From: Tachypleus tridentatus
Taxonomy: Eukaryota; Arthropoda; Merostomata; Xiphosura; Limulidae
Reading direction: 5' to 3'
DNA: 64,000 nucleotides
NCBI RefSeq assembly: GCF_004210375.1
Contig: NC_134831.1
Coordinates: 41,946,035-42,010,034 of the forward strand
Below are positions 12,263 through 25,279 of the stretch, in pieces; the stretch's first letter is position 1, and each line of letters opens with the position of its first letter. The translations under genes and the position numbers were made by a program. Under the pieces are notes generated by a model. That model ran no database searches. It worked only from the letters and a program-made list of their open reading frames with translations, and was not told the DNA's origin.

Positions 12263-15200
12263 TCTATGAGTATAGACTTAAGAACGATTATGAGCTGATA
12301 GTCCTTGCGTATAGTTAGCTTAACGCTCAGTTCAAGGTTTTAACAGTTTTATGTTTACGATTTAATGGAGTGATTAAAAAAACAACAAAAAACGTATATT
12401 TGGGCATTTATTCCTTTGGAAGGAAATTTATAATTAAAATTATGTTCGCAGATAGGACTCGAGGAAAATCCGACATTCGTAAATTATGAGTGTTCTATGG
12501 GCGAAATAACGAAAGACTTAAAAGGTTTTATTTACAATATACCAGTAATCCAATTGTGTTTTGATTCCGTAATTATCTGCACATATTGTTGGTGGTTAGT
12601 TGTGTGAGTTGTAGTTTTATGAGGTTGGTAATGATCTCATTAAATAAGCTGTGCTTTCAGAGAGTGGATAAATCATACAATTCATATATCGATTATGGAT
12701 ATTAGGGAGAAATGTTTCATAGATTAGCGCTAATGTAAATTCAAATAGACAAATCTATAACATTCATATAATTTCCAGCAGTCTGTGCTGTGACAAACAG
12801 CATATTCTCCTACGGATGGAAATGAATTAAACGGGTAATGGGTTTTAACGATTTCCTGTTAGTGTAGATAATAATGTAAACGTCATCAAAAGCGTGTAAT
12901 TTTCGTGGAAATTGATTTTATTTTTCGTGTACTGCTTCACTGCTCACAATGGCTGTAGAAATTTCGTATCATATTACGGGGCTTGCTTGTACCAAGAATA
13001 TATCCTTTATTCATCAACTAGTTTTTTCCTTTTTTGAAATAAATAGTCTTTTATGTTTTTCGAGTCTAGAATATGCATTAACCATTGTATGCCGTATGTT
13101 CAATAAACGATCGATTAAATATTTTATTGCAAGAGGTTAAACGCCGGTAGCTAGATTAATTATCTTGGTAATCTTATCTTTCAGAGTTTGGATCGTTCGA
13201 AATGTTTGTAATAAATGGTTTAATAATGAAACAAGGAACGTAACGACAAATTATATCTCGCAGCATTATTTCAAGAGCAGCCTAGCGGATAAAATCTGAA
13301 CTGAAAAGCATGTTAACTTGAATCATTCCGTAAAGTTTGTTGTAATAATTTGACGGTATTTTATGCATTACAGAGCTTTTAATAAGTTTGAAGATTTTGT
13401 TACTAGGTGAGAGATGTAAGGAAAAAATATATAATTTAATCATTCTTAACTTTATTGTCTTCCCTAGTTAACTGTATCTAACTGTATTTACTGTATCTAT
13501 CTAACTGTATATACTGTAGTCCTTATATATATATTTCTTTTTATGTTTCTAACCAAATTTGAAGACGTAAATATTTATACATTTCTTCTTTCTTTGTCCT
13601 TGTAGTCATGGGGAGCGTGATAATGTTATGACCAGTTCCGTTATTTTTTTTTGTTAAGAGTAGATCAAGAGTTGGCGGTAGGTGGTGTTGACTGGCTACC
13701 TTCTCTCGAGTAGTTTTACGTGAAATTCAACAAATACACAGCCTATATATGTGTGTGTGTGTGTGCAGTCTATTAAATATATGAGAGAGAGAGGCGCATA
13801 TTGTGCATATTTAAGACGTTTTGTATTCGAACAGAGTTGGAAAGAAACCATATACTCTCAAGACACTGACTAGGGACATTATCAGGATTTTCGCACGCTT
13901 TTGAAAGATACTAAAAAAAAAGTAGTGGAACCGTGTGATGTGTCAGGCGATTTCGTAAGGCATTTAAATGTGGAGCTGTTCTCGTTATTCTGCTAGACAA
14001 GTGGTAGAAGCACTTCTTACTTCTGCTTTCAAAGTGGCATTATTGTGAGTGCACATTTTGCAAATGCGTTGTTATCGGAGAGGGTTTCTTTAACTAACTC
14101 TTTAAAGTGTATGAACAAGCTAATCGATAGTTTGTCTACCATTGGGAACAACTGTGGCCAGTTTGCAAAGCAATAGATAAAGTAATTGGACAAAACTGTA
14201 AAGTGCAAAAAAAAAAAACTACAAGAAGAAATACTATTGAAAGTGACGTGATATTGGGGGTGTGGTGAAATTAGCTTGGTGGTAAGCAGTTGCATCTTTT
14301 GATTTCTTTAGCAGGGCGAATGACCTTCCAGAATGTACCTGAAAGTTGTCATCGACCATGCCTACTCCACTCTACTGGACAAGGTTTGTTTCTAGATGGT
14401 AATACAACAGTCTAGTACACTCGTAGAATCCAACAGAGTGACCGCTCTAATCCATGAACCAGCTGAAAAACCAGAAATCAGATTACGCTCGTTCAAGATG
14501 TTTTACAACAACCTCTGTAATCTTCCATGTGTGGTTTAAATCATGCGGAATCTACCAAGTCTCAGCGTGACCCAAACTGATGTAACTTACAATTTTATGT
14601 TGCATGAGTCTTATATAATTGTCTAAATAAAATTAAACAGTCATAACATTAAACTGACTGGCTTAAGAGGTATATACAACTATTCTACACTGATTTACTT
14701 CGCAAGCAGAAATGTCTAATTATTCACGTCTTTCCAAGTTTCCGTTTTAGCACAGTAAAAGCTAGAAATTGTTTTTAGCAAGCTAATCTGTGTTAAATAT
14801 GAGAATGTGCCCTGAAACAGAAAGAAATATTAACACGTGCTTCTGTACTGTGTAGTAATGGAAATTTAATCGACTGTGGAAAAGGAGTTCATTCTGTTTT
14901 TTATGTTCCTTTAATTGGTCTATAATGGCAGAACGTAATTGATCGTTGTGTAGTGTAAAGTACGTGTCTGAATATGGACAGAACGGCTTTCGTACATTAC
15001 ACAGCTAGTAACAACCACTCGGCGAGGAATAGAGGTTTTAAGCAGTGTAATGCCAATAGGAACAAAACCGTGGCCTGCCACCAATCAGTGCCACGGACGT
15101 GAGCATGTATTGCAAGCAAGTGGAAATTAACGTATAATTATAGTTTGATAAGTCAGCTTGCAATACATAAAACTAAATATATTGAAGTGGGGAACTTTTC

Positions 15201-15699
15201 TGAGCGTAGTTTCGTACAGTATTTAAAACGGTAGAGCTTTCAGTATTCCGCCTGTGTTGCAAGTATGTGCGTATTGTAACAGTTACAGAAGACGGAAGTG
15301 CTTAAGGGATTAATCGGATTAGAAACAGATTTAAAGTAGGTTAACATTAATCCTTGGAAATCTTCGTATAATGCAGTTTTTTATATATATAAAGCCAGCA
15401 CCTTCACATACAATAATCGGTTCTTTTGTATTGAAAGTGTGAAAATATCGGTTCTTTTGAATTAAAAATGGAAAAGTATTGGGTGATCACTTGATTTCGA
15501 AACTGGCAATACCACAACATATCCCCCGCAATTTAAGCTATAGGTGTGATGTAATTTGGATGGTTGGGTGGTAAGGTGTTGCTTACTGGTTTTTATCGCC
15601 CTGTTAAGGACTTATTTCACAGCAAGTTGAATTCATTTAAATTAGAGTGACTGTTAACTTTTCTTCCTGAAACACTAGTAGTGGTATTCTTTTTGGAGG
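12263..15699. other. Non-coding DNA
   Basis: A SINE A fragment at 13,606, a (TG)n/(GA)n run at 13,748-13,795, and otherwise nothing recognised. 13,800-14,600 may be an old transposon but no motif is clear. Confidence 0.5.
13606..13740 (+). mobile_element. SINE A body fragment
   Basis: CAAGAGTTGGCGGTAGGTGG and ACGTGAAATTCAACAAA; the head is absent. Confidence 0.75.
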
Positions 15700-16025
15700 T
15701 ATATAGCCAGCGAGATGAAATATTCCCCATTCGATACTGTTGCTATGGTAATTTTGTTGTTGTTGTTTTTAAGCTGTTGTAGCCAAGCGAGATGAAATAT
15801 TTCTCATTCGATATTGTTGTTTTTAAGCTGTTGTAGCCAAGCGAGATGAAATATTTCTCATTCGATATTGTTGCTGTGATAATTTTGTTGTTGTTGCTTT
15901 TAAGCTGGCAAAGCGCTAAAGCCAAGCGACGTGAAATATTCCTCATTCTATATTCCACTATTGGTGCCTCATTTTATATTGTTAACATGATAATTTTGTT
16001 ATTATTGCCCATTTAAGCTATTGAT
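15700..16025. repeat. Tandem repeat, AAGCGAGATGAAATATTTCTC units
   Basis: Three to four units around AGCTGTTGTAGCCAAGCGAG, ATGAAATATTTCTCATTCGA and TATTGTTG with (GTT)n expansions. A further unit is at 17,106-17,185, beyond about 1.1 kb containing SINEs, so the array appears split. Confidence 0.85.
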
Positions 16026-16194
16026 TTGGTTTGCATTTTGAAAATCGTGTAAAGCTACAAAAAAGGCCAAAATATTTTTTTTCTCTTATATCACAAGACA
16101 GTCAACACCTGAGACAGTTAAAGCCTGTGTGTGTGCGAGTATGTGATTAAAATGTATAATATCGTCGTATTTTATATTAATCTAGTTTTGATTG

Positions 16195-16300
16195 ATTTGA
16201 TTATTTGAAATTAAGGACAAAGCTGCACAATAGGCTATCGAAACACGGTTTCTAACGGTCTGAGTTTGCAGACATACCACTGTACCACAAAGGTAGAGTA
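16195..16300 (-). mobile_element. SINE C
   Basis: Minus strand: AAAGCTGCACAATAGGCTAT, CGGTTTCTAACGGTCTGAG, CAGACATACCACTGTACCAC. Confidence 0.8.
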
Positions 16301-16703
16301 ATCTCGTAAATTAAAAAAAAAAAAAAATTACACAAAAGTAGCAACACGATGTACAACCCAGTCTCTGATACTGCGCATAATCTACCATATACTGTATGCC
16401 CACGTTAGCTCTAATAATGTATACTTTGCATAAAAACACAACACAATTTTCTCAGTCATCTACAACTTTTAACGCTTGTTACATTACGTTAACACTGCGT
16501 ATACGACTTTAATGTTCTATATGACGTTTAGAACAATACCTCTAGAGTTATATAACTTTACATCAACAGTGTGTAAAATAAACTTATATAACTGTAAAAT
16601 AGTTTTTTATAACAACACATACACAAAAGAGATTAGTTTTGTCTGACAACAGACGAATAACTTCTCCAGTCTCCAGAAAGAACCGTTAGTCTATTTCTGG
16701 AGT

Positions 16704-17105
16704 GGTTTGGTTTGTTTTGAATTTCGCGCAAAGCTACACGAGGGCTATCTGTGCTAGCCGTCCCTAATTTAGCAATGTAAGACTAGAGGGAAGGCAGCTA
16801 GTCATCACCACCCACCGCCAACTCTTGGGCTACTCTTTTATCAACGAGCCCCCCGCTAGTACAGCGGTAAGTCTACGGATTTACAACGCTAAAATCAGGG
16901 GTTCGATTCCCCTCGGTGGGCTCAGCAGATAGCCCGATGTAGCTTTGCTGTATGAAAACACTTTTATCAACGCATAGTGGGATTGACCATCACATTATAA
17001 CGCCCTCACGGCTGAAAGTGCGAGCATGTTTGATATGACGGGGACTCGAACACGCTACCCTGAGATTACGAGTCGAGCGTGCTAACCATCTGGCCATGTT
17101 GGGCC
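16704..17105 (-). mobile_element. SINE A interrupted by a SINE B
   Basis: Full minus copy from TTTGTTTTGAATTTCGCGCA to the head GGCCATGTTGGGCC. It is split at ACTCTTTTATCAACG by the insertion at 16,847-16,961. Confidence 0.95.
16847..16961 (+). mobile_element. SINE B nested in SINE A, with target duplication
   Basis: AGCCCCCCGCTAGTACAGCG to GCTTTGCTGTATGAAAACAC. It is flanked by the 11-bp duplication TTTTATCAACG at 16,836-16,846 and 16,962-16,972, which gives an exact 115-bp insertion. Confidence 0.95.
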
Positions 17106-17185
17106 TTAAGCTGTTAAAGGCCAACGAGGTGAAATATTCTCAATTCTGTATTGTTGCAATAATAATTTTGTTATTGTTGCTTTTC
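17106..17185. repeat. Isolated unit of the 15.7-kb tandem repeat
   Basis: TTAAGCTGTTAAAGGCCAAC, GAGGTGAAATATTCTCAATT and TGTTGCAATAATAATTTTG match the 15,700-16,025 unit. Confidence 0.75.
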
Positions 17186-17509
17186 TTTAGCTGTTAAAAG
17201 ACCGATCGTGTTGAAAAGTAATACTGCTGTTTGATGTTTCTACTTGAATTATGTTATTGTTAATGTCTATCCTCATAATGACACATTGTGATGTAAAGAA
17301 GTCTTAATTGTTTGGAGTAATTACCAGAATCTGTTTATTTTTACCTATAAACAGGTAAGAAACACTACAGTTGTATTATTAAACGTATAATGCCGAAACT
17401 AGCGATGCAGGTGAAAACTACGATACAGGAAAAAAACTTAATTCTTCATTTGCACTTCACGAACTTCATCTATAGTAGCATTTCAACTCCTACCTCTTGT
17501 ACGAGGCCA

Positions 17510-17602
17510 AGTGTTCTCCTGTAACGATTCCTGCCTGTTGTGCGACGAGGCCTAGAGTTATTCTCCTGTAACGATTCCTGCCTATTAAACGACGAGGCCT
17601 TT
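17510..17602. repeat. Short tandem duplication with ACGAGGCC
   Basis: TCTCCTGTAACGATTCCTGC plus CTRTTRNRCGACGAGGCCT twice, preceded by a partial TACGAGGCCAAG unit. Confidence 0.8.
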
Positions 17603-18051
17603 CTTGGTTTTCCTCAGCGTCTACGTATAACTGTATAACATATACATCTGTCGTTAATTGTTAACGCCATTAACGTTTCCAAGTCTACACAAATAGACGA
17701 TAAAGGCTACAGTGTGGTAGTGTTCATATATGTGAAGATTCTTGTTGCTTGTCAAGAAATTCAGATTGCTGGACGTGTTTCGTAACTAAGACTATATTCT
17801 GGTAAGAGATTTTGAGGATTGTTATCTGTATAGAGGACTTTTGCTCTAAAAGTGATAGAAAAGACTGCATATTCACAGTTCGCCACTACCACTTCCGTCC
17901 CTCTGGGTTTTAGAATTGAACTAAGAAAGGAGACTGCTTGTTGAAGTCTTTAAGCCTCTTCTATCGGATACAACACAACAAACGACTGCAGTTTAACCAA
18001 CGTTTATTCTATTATATACAAAACTATGGTGTCTTACAGTACTTAAAAAGT

Positions 18052-18322
18052 GGGCTCTGGTATGGCTTGGTGGTTAGGGCACTTGACACGCAATTTTTGG
18101 ATTACTGATTCGAATCCTGTAACCGAACGTGCTCACCCTTTCAACTGTGAAGGCATTTTAACGTGAGGGTAAATTCCACTATTTGTTGGAAAATAGTCGT
18201 CCAAAAGTTGGCGGCAGACGGGATTAACTAGCTTCTATCTAATCTATCAGATCTAAATTACGGACGACTAGTAGGGATAGCTCTTAAGTAACCGAGCGAA
18301 AACTCAACCGACAAACGAACCT
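18052..18322 (+). mobile_element. SINE A, diverged
   Basis: GGCTTGGTGGTTAGGGCACT head, CTGATTCGAATCC box B, AAAAGTTGGCGGCAGACGGG body. Confidence 0.88.
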
Positions 18323-18374
18323 TTTATTTGTTATTGCAGTGTCATCGAGTTTGACAATCAATCTTTTGATATTC

Positions 18375-18475
18375 AAATATGGTGCTGTTGAGTTTGATTG
18401 TCCACCCACTGATGTGATAATATGGTGCTATGGAATTTGTTTGTCGATCGTCTGGTGTGATAATATTTGTGTTAT
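18375..18475. repeat. Diverged ~42-bp duplication
   Basis: TATGGTGCTRTKGARTTTG...TGTGATAA occurs twice, with weaker flanking copies. Confidence 0.6.
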
Positions 18476-19689
18476 GAAGTTCAACTGTCGATTATTCAAC
18501 GTTCTAATATATGCAAATGTTCATCATTTAGAAACTTAACTTTCTTTTGACAGATGGTCAATTAATAGTCCTGTGAGGATGGTGTATAATCGTAGTTACA
18601 AATGACTAGCCAAGCTATTTTATAAGTTATTTAGGGCTGGCTACACACGTATCAAGTAAAGATGCTTTTTTTCTAATGCTTAACAAATAATAATTTACAA
18701 AGTATGTTTTTTAAAGCTATCGAGAATTCAATGCTAAAACCTCGAGTTCTCATAATCCTGAAGTTTTAGAGGTTAGTTACTACCCACAGGTAAAAGAACA
18801 TTCAAAATGGAAGGGTAGATACGTGCTCACGTGCATTTGTTTCGATCTGTATATTTATCTAAAGACTGACTACAAGGAGTGTAAAAGGAGGAATGTATTT
18901 GATATATACTGTGTGTGTACGAAAGCTCGGAGTACAAGTCAACCCATTTTTGATTAATTAGTTCAGAGTCCTTTCTGATAAGGACCTGTTAACACGATTA
19001 ATGTCAAGTGTACACACTACTTGTTTGTGTAGTCTTATCAAAGTGTTAGATGTACTTCAAAGTTTATACACGTATGGAGTCGTTCTTCGCGACCAAACTC
19101 TCAAGTTTCTGATGTTTGTTTTAGGATTAAGAAGTTACACAATATGCTGTGTTTAAATTCTACTGTTTCCAGTGTTCTAGCTAAACAGAATTAAATAAAG
19201 TGATTGGCTACTGGATAATGCATCTACTAGCTTCTTCTAAATTATCTGACTATTGCAACGCTATCGATTTCTCACCATCACTCTTCAAGATCAATAAATA
19301 TTCAAACATTTAACGTTAGGCTTAGGAAAAGACAAGTAGATTATTAATAGTTCTAACAATTATCCACTCTTGCATGCAGGAGTACCTGAAATCGTAAAAC
19401 ACTCAATGGATCTTCGTCAAAATTTTGAGATGATAACGTGAATTACGGTTTATATTATTATTTGTACCTCTGGTTTCGACAAGAAAATTAGAGGTTGCGC
19501 GATTTCTATAAGTTTAAACTTTTTTATTGGTAGAAGTGTAGTTAATTGTTCGTGAATGTGGACAAAGAAATACTCTAATACGTGTTTTTCTGATTAACAG
19601 CTATTATTGAAACTCAAAAGTGGGTGAGTTCAATCCCAGCCTTCGGTTATAACTCTTTCGTTTACGTATCTTAAAATGTCGTGCGTCTG

Positions 19690-19848
19690 TATTTAGCACC
19701 GTGAGGCGTTATTATAATACAATCAATCCCATTCTTCACTGGTAAAACAGTAGTCCTAGAGTTGGCGATGGATAGTGTTGACTGGCTACCTTCCCTCTAG
19801 TCTGTCACCGTCTCATGTAGATTTGCACAGAATTCAAAACAAACTGAA
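19690..19848 (+). mobile_element. SINE A body fragment
   Basis: GTGAGGCGTTATTATAATAC, AGAGTTGGCGATGGATAGTG, CACAGAATTCAAAACAAAC. Confidence 0.8.
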
Positions 19849-20073
19849 CGTGTGTTCAGCGTTCACTGGTTATTTCGTAATTCAAAAGCAGAGGGTTGTC
19901 TATACCTGAATGTCAAAGGTCTCTGACCCTGCTATCTAGTTGAACATGCACAGAAAGTGTTGTCTAGAGTCTTTAATTTTGACTACTACTAATTATTTAT
20001 AAGGGGAACTGTTATTTCGAGTGAACTCTTTAGAAACATTGACTTTCAACTGCTTAGTTTATCTAACAATCTG

Positions 20074-20340
20074 AGCATGGCAAGGCTTGATCGTTAGGGC
20101 GCTCGACTTACAATCTGCTGATTACGGGTTCGAATCCTGTCACCGAACATGCTCCCCCTTTCAGACGTTTAGACATAATGTAACTATGATTCCAGTTCTT
20201 TGTTCCTGAAATAGTTCAAGAGTTTGCGGTAGGCGTTATTAAATGGCTGTCTTTCCTCTAGTTTATCACTGCTAAATTTTGGACGGCTATTGCAAATAGA
20301 CCTCATGTAGTTTTTCACGAAATTCAAAACAAAATAAACC
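20074..20340 (+). mobile_element. SINE A, diverged
   Basis: GAGCATGGCAAGGCTTGATC head, ACGGGTTCGAATCCTGTCAC box B, TTTGCGGTAGGCGTTATTAA body. Confidence 0.88.
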
Positions 20341-20924
20341 TGTATTTAGCGTTCGCTCTTTATTTTGTCTATTTTATAATGACATTTTTCTTTTATTTTT
20401 TGTTAAATGAAACAGTACCATACAAGTTAACTCGAGCTGCTAACTGTCTTATTTTTTAAAAGCTAGCACCGGTCAATTGCATAACAATGGTTTTATGCTT
20501 TACCACCGACGCCTGGTCCCATAAGGATCTCACCCTGCAATAGAACATCTAGTCTTAGCTCCATTAACACGGTACTACTATTTCATGTGGCATACAGCAG
20601 CCTTAGGCTGTTTGTAAATATATTATGCTTTTATGGACCAAGCTAAGTCTCGTCCTTCAGCTCTTAAAGCTCAGTCCCTCGAAACTCGTAAACCGAACAC
20701 TTAAATTTCCACAGAAAATCCTAACGAACTGCTGCTTCGTGGGTCTCGTATAGCTATTCCCTCCCCATCCACAGAACACTTGTGCTTGTATTGATTAATT
20801 CAGACCACTTAGAGTGACGATTTAATGGCAGATAAACCCCCTTTGGTTATCAAAGCAAACAACTAATTCTGTAACCTCTTAAATCACATTATATCCTCCT
20901 CATACACACATTGTATTAAAAAAC

Positions 20925-21070
20925 TGACTCCTCATAATGTATGAGGATTTTTCACACATAATGCCTAAAAAACTGACTCTTACGCCTACATCGTGTAAAA
21001 AAACCTCTCAAATATTGTGTAGAAAACTGACTCTTACATTTACATCGTTTTAAAAAGATAACCCTTCCTC
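20925..21070. repeat. Diverged tandem repeat AAAAACTGACTC
   Basis: Three copies of AAAAACTGACTCYTAC with variable spacing and CATCGT. Confidence 0.6.
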
Positions 21071-21784
21071 AATCTGTGTAAAACAAACAATTACACCGTG
21101 TGAAACAAATTATATAAAAAAATTATGCTGTTTGAAACCCCTTATATCTGTCGTGTACTTTGACGGGAATTTTGTTTTCCAGTGTTGTTTTTGTGTGTTA
21201 GTAACTAGTGTTTAGAGCTCCGTTTTACTATATTAACTGAAACAGGTGTCTTTGGCCGTCATTGTTGTGTGATTTTTGTCTCCTTTATGTTAATGTATCA
21301 CTACCTGCGTGCTTTGGTCTCTTTTGCTTTACTGTGTCATTAACTGTTCATTAGTGCAATTTTGTGGATCTAACAGGTAGAAAAAATAGTTTTCAGCAGT
21401 ATTAACGTGATTTAACAATAGGTAATTAATAGCTGGAAAATAGCAAATTGACATGTAACAAAGAAAATAGACTACGTCATTGACTGCAATGAACGTAAAT
21501 ACCTGTATAGAAATATTTGCCATTTTTACTGATTAGGCTTATGCTGAACGTTGAGTTTTATGCTATTAAAATTTTCTTGGCATCCCTTCTCTGTCACTCG
21601 TATAAGATAGCTAAGTTTTGGAGGAAAATGTAGTTTTCAAATGTTTCATATAAATATATATATATATAATAACATTTTTATATCAACACACTGGTGACCC
21701 GAACATTTTCAGAAGTTATGTTATCGATCAAATAGTAGACTTTGAGTGTTCGATTCCTGGTGAGTGTTTACGTAATTTCAGTAT

Positions 21785-22215
21785 AGATATAGGAATGCCT
21801 ATAGTTTTGTTTAGGGATTACCTCTAATTGAATATCACAGTGCCCTTTGTGTTATTTAATGATTAACCCTAATTGAATATCGGAATGCCCTTAGCGTTGT
21901 TTAGTGATTAACCCTAATTGAATATCGGAATGCCCTAAGCGTTGTTTAGTGATTAACCCTAATTGAATATCGCAGTGCCCTTAGTTTTGTTTAGTGATTA
22001 ACCCTAATTGAATATCGCAGTGCCCTTTGTGTTGTTTAGTGATTAACCCTAATTGAATATCACAGTGCCCTTAGTGTTGTTTAGTTATTAACCCTAATTG
22101 AATATCGGAATACCCTTAGTTTTGTTTAGTAATTAACCCTAATTGAATATCGCAGTGCTCTTAGTTTTGTTCATTAATGACTCCTAATTACATGTCGGAA
22201 TGCCCTTAGCTTGAT
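21785..22215. repeat. 45-bp minisatellite, 9-10 units
   Basis: The unit is TAATTGAATATCGGAATGCC plus CTTAGCGTTGTTTAGTGATT plus AACCC. The first and last units are degenerate. Confidence 0.93.
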
Positions 22216-23547
22216 TGTTTTAATGTTATACTAAAGCACATTAGTGAAGTAGAAACATTGAACAGTATTACCTAACCTTTCCTACATTCACCACGTACTA
22301 TTGCCGACAGGTTTATCAACAACTTGTATTGCCCTTAACCGTATAACATAATTAAAACTCAGCCATTTTCACGCTACGTGGATGCAAGTAAGAAGTGAAC
22401 TGACAGCCTGCACGTCTAGTTTGAGTAATACAGGTTAAAGATGTAGAGGCATAGACCACAACACTGTTTTGTACGTGTGATATGATCAACATATACAAGA
22501 ATTATTGTAAAAAAAACGTGGCTTGGCGAAAGAGCTATAGAAGAAACATAACTTTATTTTTTTTATAACTTCAGCTGTTCCCTTGATTTTCATTTTCAAA
22601 CCTTGTTGCATTTGATGATTGGTATTCTCAACATTACGACTGGACTATGTTAAATTTTGTATTATTATTTTATCACAGAAATTAGCCCACATCGTTAATC
22701 TAAATATGGATTTATGACTAACTTAAATTCTTTCAATGTGAGTAAATCTCATGATATATTATTAGGATTACGGACGAAAATATCTATAACAGCGAGGATA
22801 CCCAACTGAACGAACAGTGTATTCTGGTCTTTATAACTAAAACTAATATATTGAATCAGCTATACTAATTACCGTATTGATTTTTAGCTTCGCTTCATTT
22901 CATCAGTATTGAACACATACAACGTACATTTGACAGCATTATCAGTTCATTTTCATAGTGGTCAGTTTTCAGTTAAGTGAATATTTGTTTTCCATTCGCT
23001 CTCTGTAAATCATGTTTAACCTGATATGATAAAAAAGGTGTTTACGTGAGATACAGAGGCATATATATTTAGCTGCGTTTCCTGCACCCACGCAGTAATG
23101 GTTCTCTTCTTTTTCCGATAGTTTTCTTTCGTAATTGCTATCTTTCTTTTCCTTCCCGTTCTTTCTACATTATGCCCGAGTTTATTTTCTTTCTACTTCC
23201 GTGTTTCTCGCTTTCTTAGTCTTAGCTTGTAGTGTTTTATTATAGTTACGTCTAGTTTCCTTTTTTCCTCTCTCTCGTTTTTTTTATTTTATTCACAGGG
23301 GTCCTTAGTTAAAGTCTGTATTGTCGATTACGCTACTATGCCAACATCAGATTAATTTTATTTGTTGATTTTAGATAGTTTGTTAGAGGAACAGATGCCT
23401 ATCTTTAAAGAAAAAAAGGCATGCTAATACCTTAACTTTTTAACGTCTTTATGCGGGTTATTTTCTGAATACTAATACACGTTTTTTACCACTGTGTTTT
23501 CCTGTTTAGGAAGAATATTGAAGAATTATTTTATTTATTTTCTCTGT
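22216..23547. other. Non-coding DNA
   Basis: No gene or repeat recognised. Pyrimidine-rich around 23,100-23,290. Confidence 0.55.
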
Positions 23548-23817
23548 TTTGTGAATTTTGCACAAAGCTACACAAGGAATCTCTGTGCTAGCCGTTCTTA
23601 CTTTAGCAGTATAAGGCTAGAAGGAAGACAGCTAGCTAGTCATCATCACCCACCGCCAGCTCTTGGGCTACTCTTTTACCAATGAGTAGTGGAACTGATC
23701 GTAACTTTGTAATGCCCCCACAGCTGAAAGGACGAGAATGTTTGGTGCGACAGGGATTCGAACTTGCCACCTTCAGGTTACGAGTCGAGCGCCCCAACCA
23801 CTTGACCATGCCGGCTC
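23548..23817 (-). mobile_element. SINE A, left part of a composite repeat
   Basis: Full-length minus SINE A ending in GACCATGCCGGCTCG. The sequence directly to its right is shared with 52,109. Confidence 0.93.
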
Positions 23818-24090
23818 GTTATTCCCTCTCATTAACGGCGGATGGCTTTGACTAATTGTCTCCCCCAACCCTCAGGCAGCGTTTGTTATATTATATCTAC
23901 TTGTCCATTTTGGGAGGCGTGTATGTGTATGGTTGTTGTGACTGTTTTCTGACTATAAGTGAAAAAGTGTCTGATTACGAGTCAATCTGAATGCTTAGTC
24001 TTAAAGCCTGTGTTGCCTCTAGCTATATAACTTTGTTTATCAGAGGATAGTTCTTTAGAGAAATGTCTGATGATGATACAGGTTAAGAGT
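23818..24090 (-). repeat. Unnamed ~275-bp repeat, copy 1
   Basis: ATGGCTTTGACTAATTGTCT, GCAGCGTTTGTTATATTATA and GGAGGCGTGTATGTGTATGG recur in the same order at 52,109-52,385, also directly right of a minus SINE A head. Confidence 0.88.
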
Positions 24091-25279
24091 CTAGTTTCTG
24101 AACTTGTCTCTTGGTGGTTCAGTTAGTTCTCAAATTAACTTTACTACAAATACATGTGTGAAACATAACGTTTGTTAGTTTTGAAGATTATCCTTGTAAA
24201 TGAGTTTAGACTAGGATCAACGACCTTGGTTGTCGGGGTCAAGGTTGTTTTCAGGTGGGGTGAGCATCGTGATTCTGGTATTCTCTCCAGTGAGTCTGCG
24301 CACAAGGAGCACTTTGACGGCGCGGCGACGATACACAGTAGCATTTTGTGTACTGACACGAATGTAAAATAATAGGTTCAAGTCTCAAACGCACTCGGCC
24401 ATTGTTGTGATTTTTCTATTGAACAAATGTTGTACATATAAAAACTCGGCGTTATTAGAACCACCATAAAGTATTAATTTACCAGAAACTGGTTACTCAG
24501 CAATGTAATTGGTAGCGGTGAAAATAAAACTGATATTACAGTTTAAATAACCCCTATAAAAAACAACAAAAAAGAAAAAAAGCAATCTATGGTGTAAATC
24601 AGTAATATATATATACATGCGTGTGCTCAAGCAAGCATGTCGGAAAGCCAGTAAGATAAAGTGAAACCTTGAATTAGCCGCCTAGGATAAAGTTCGAACA
24701 CGATGCTGTTGCATATAAGTACAGAGGGTGGTCCAGAAATAAGTGGTCATTATCAAATAACTGGGCTGGAAGAAAGCACAAGCACGTGAAGGACACTTAT
24801 CTTGTCGGAAAAACAAAACAAAAACTGTGTGTGCTGTGTGGAATCACCTGGTAGGAGGATCGTGACATCAGCGGTACATCAAAACTTTAGGATACACCAC
24901 GAAGTTTCTTAAGTTTATTTACTTTGTTGTCGTTATTGTTTTAATTTTTAATGGTTGTCTTTTCGCTTTACAGGAATAAAGCTCATTTTGGTTATGGTAG
25001 ACGATTTAATCTAAACACGATTTTTTTTTTTTTATCCTCTAAAGCTTAAAGCGTCTTCTAGCGGTAGATTTCTTCAGTAATTTCACGTTCAGCAGTAAAA
25101 GATGGAGCAGTTTTTAACATTAGATATATTAATAAACTCAACTGTCATTTTACACACACTTTTGTAAACTATTTATGCACAGTTTTTGTACGTCTACGAA
25201 TTTGTTGGTGTCGGTCTTTAATTTTATAATGAACGGTGTAAAAAGAAGTAGGTAATTATAGAGTTAAGAATAGAGATGT
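24091..25279. other. Non-coding DNA
   Basis: Nothing recognised. Two opposed open frames at 24,144-24,372 overlap and lack features of a protein. Confidence 0.5.

Noticed and set aside
21785-22215. Interstitial telomere
   Set aside because: CCCTAA appears only once per 45-bp unit; no hexamer or pentamer array.
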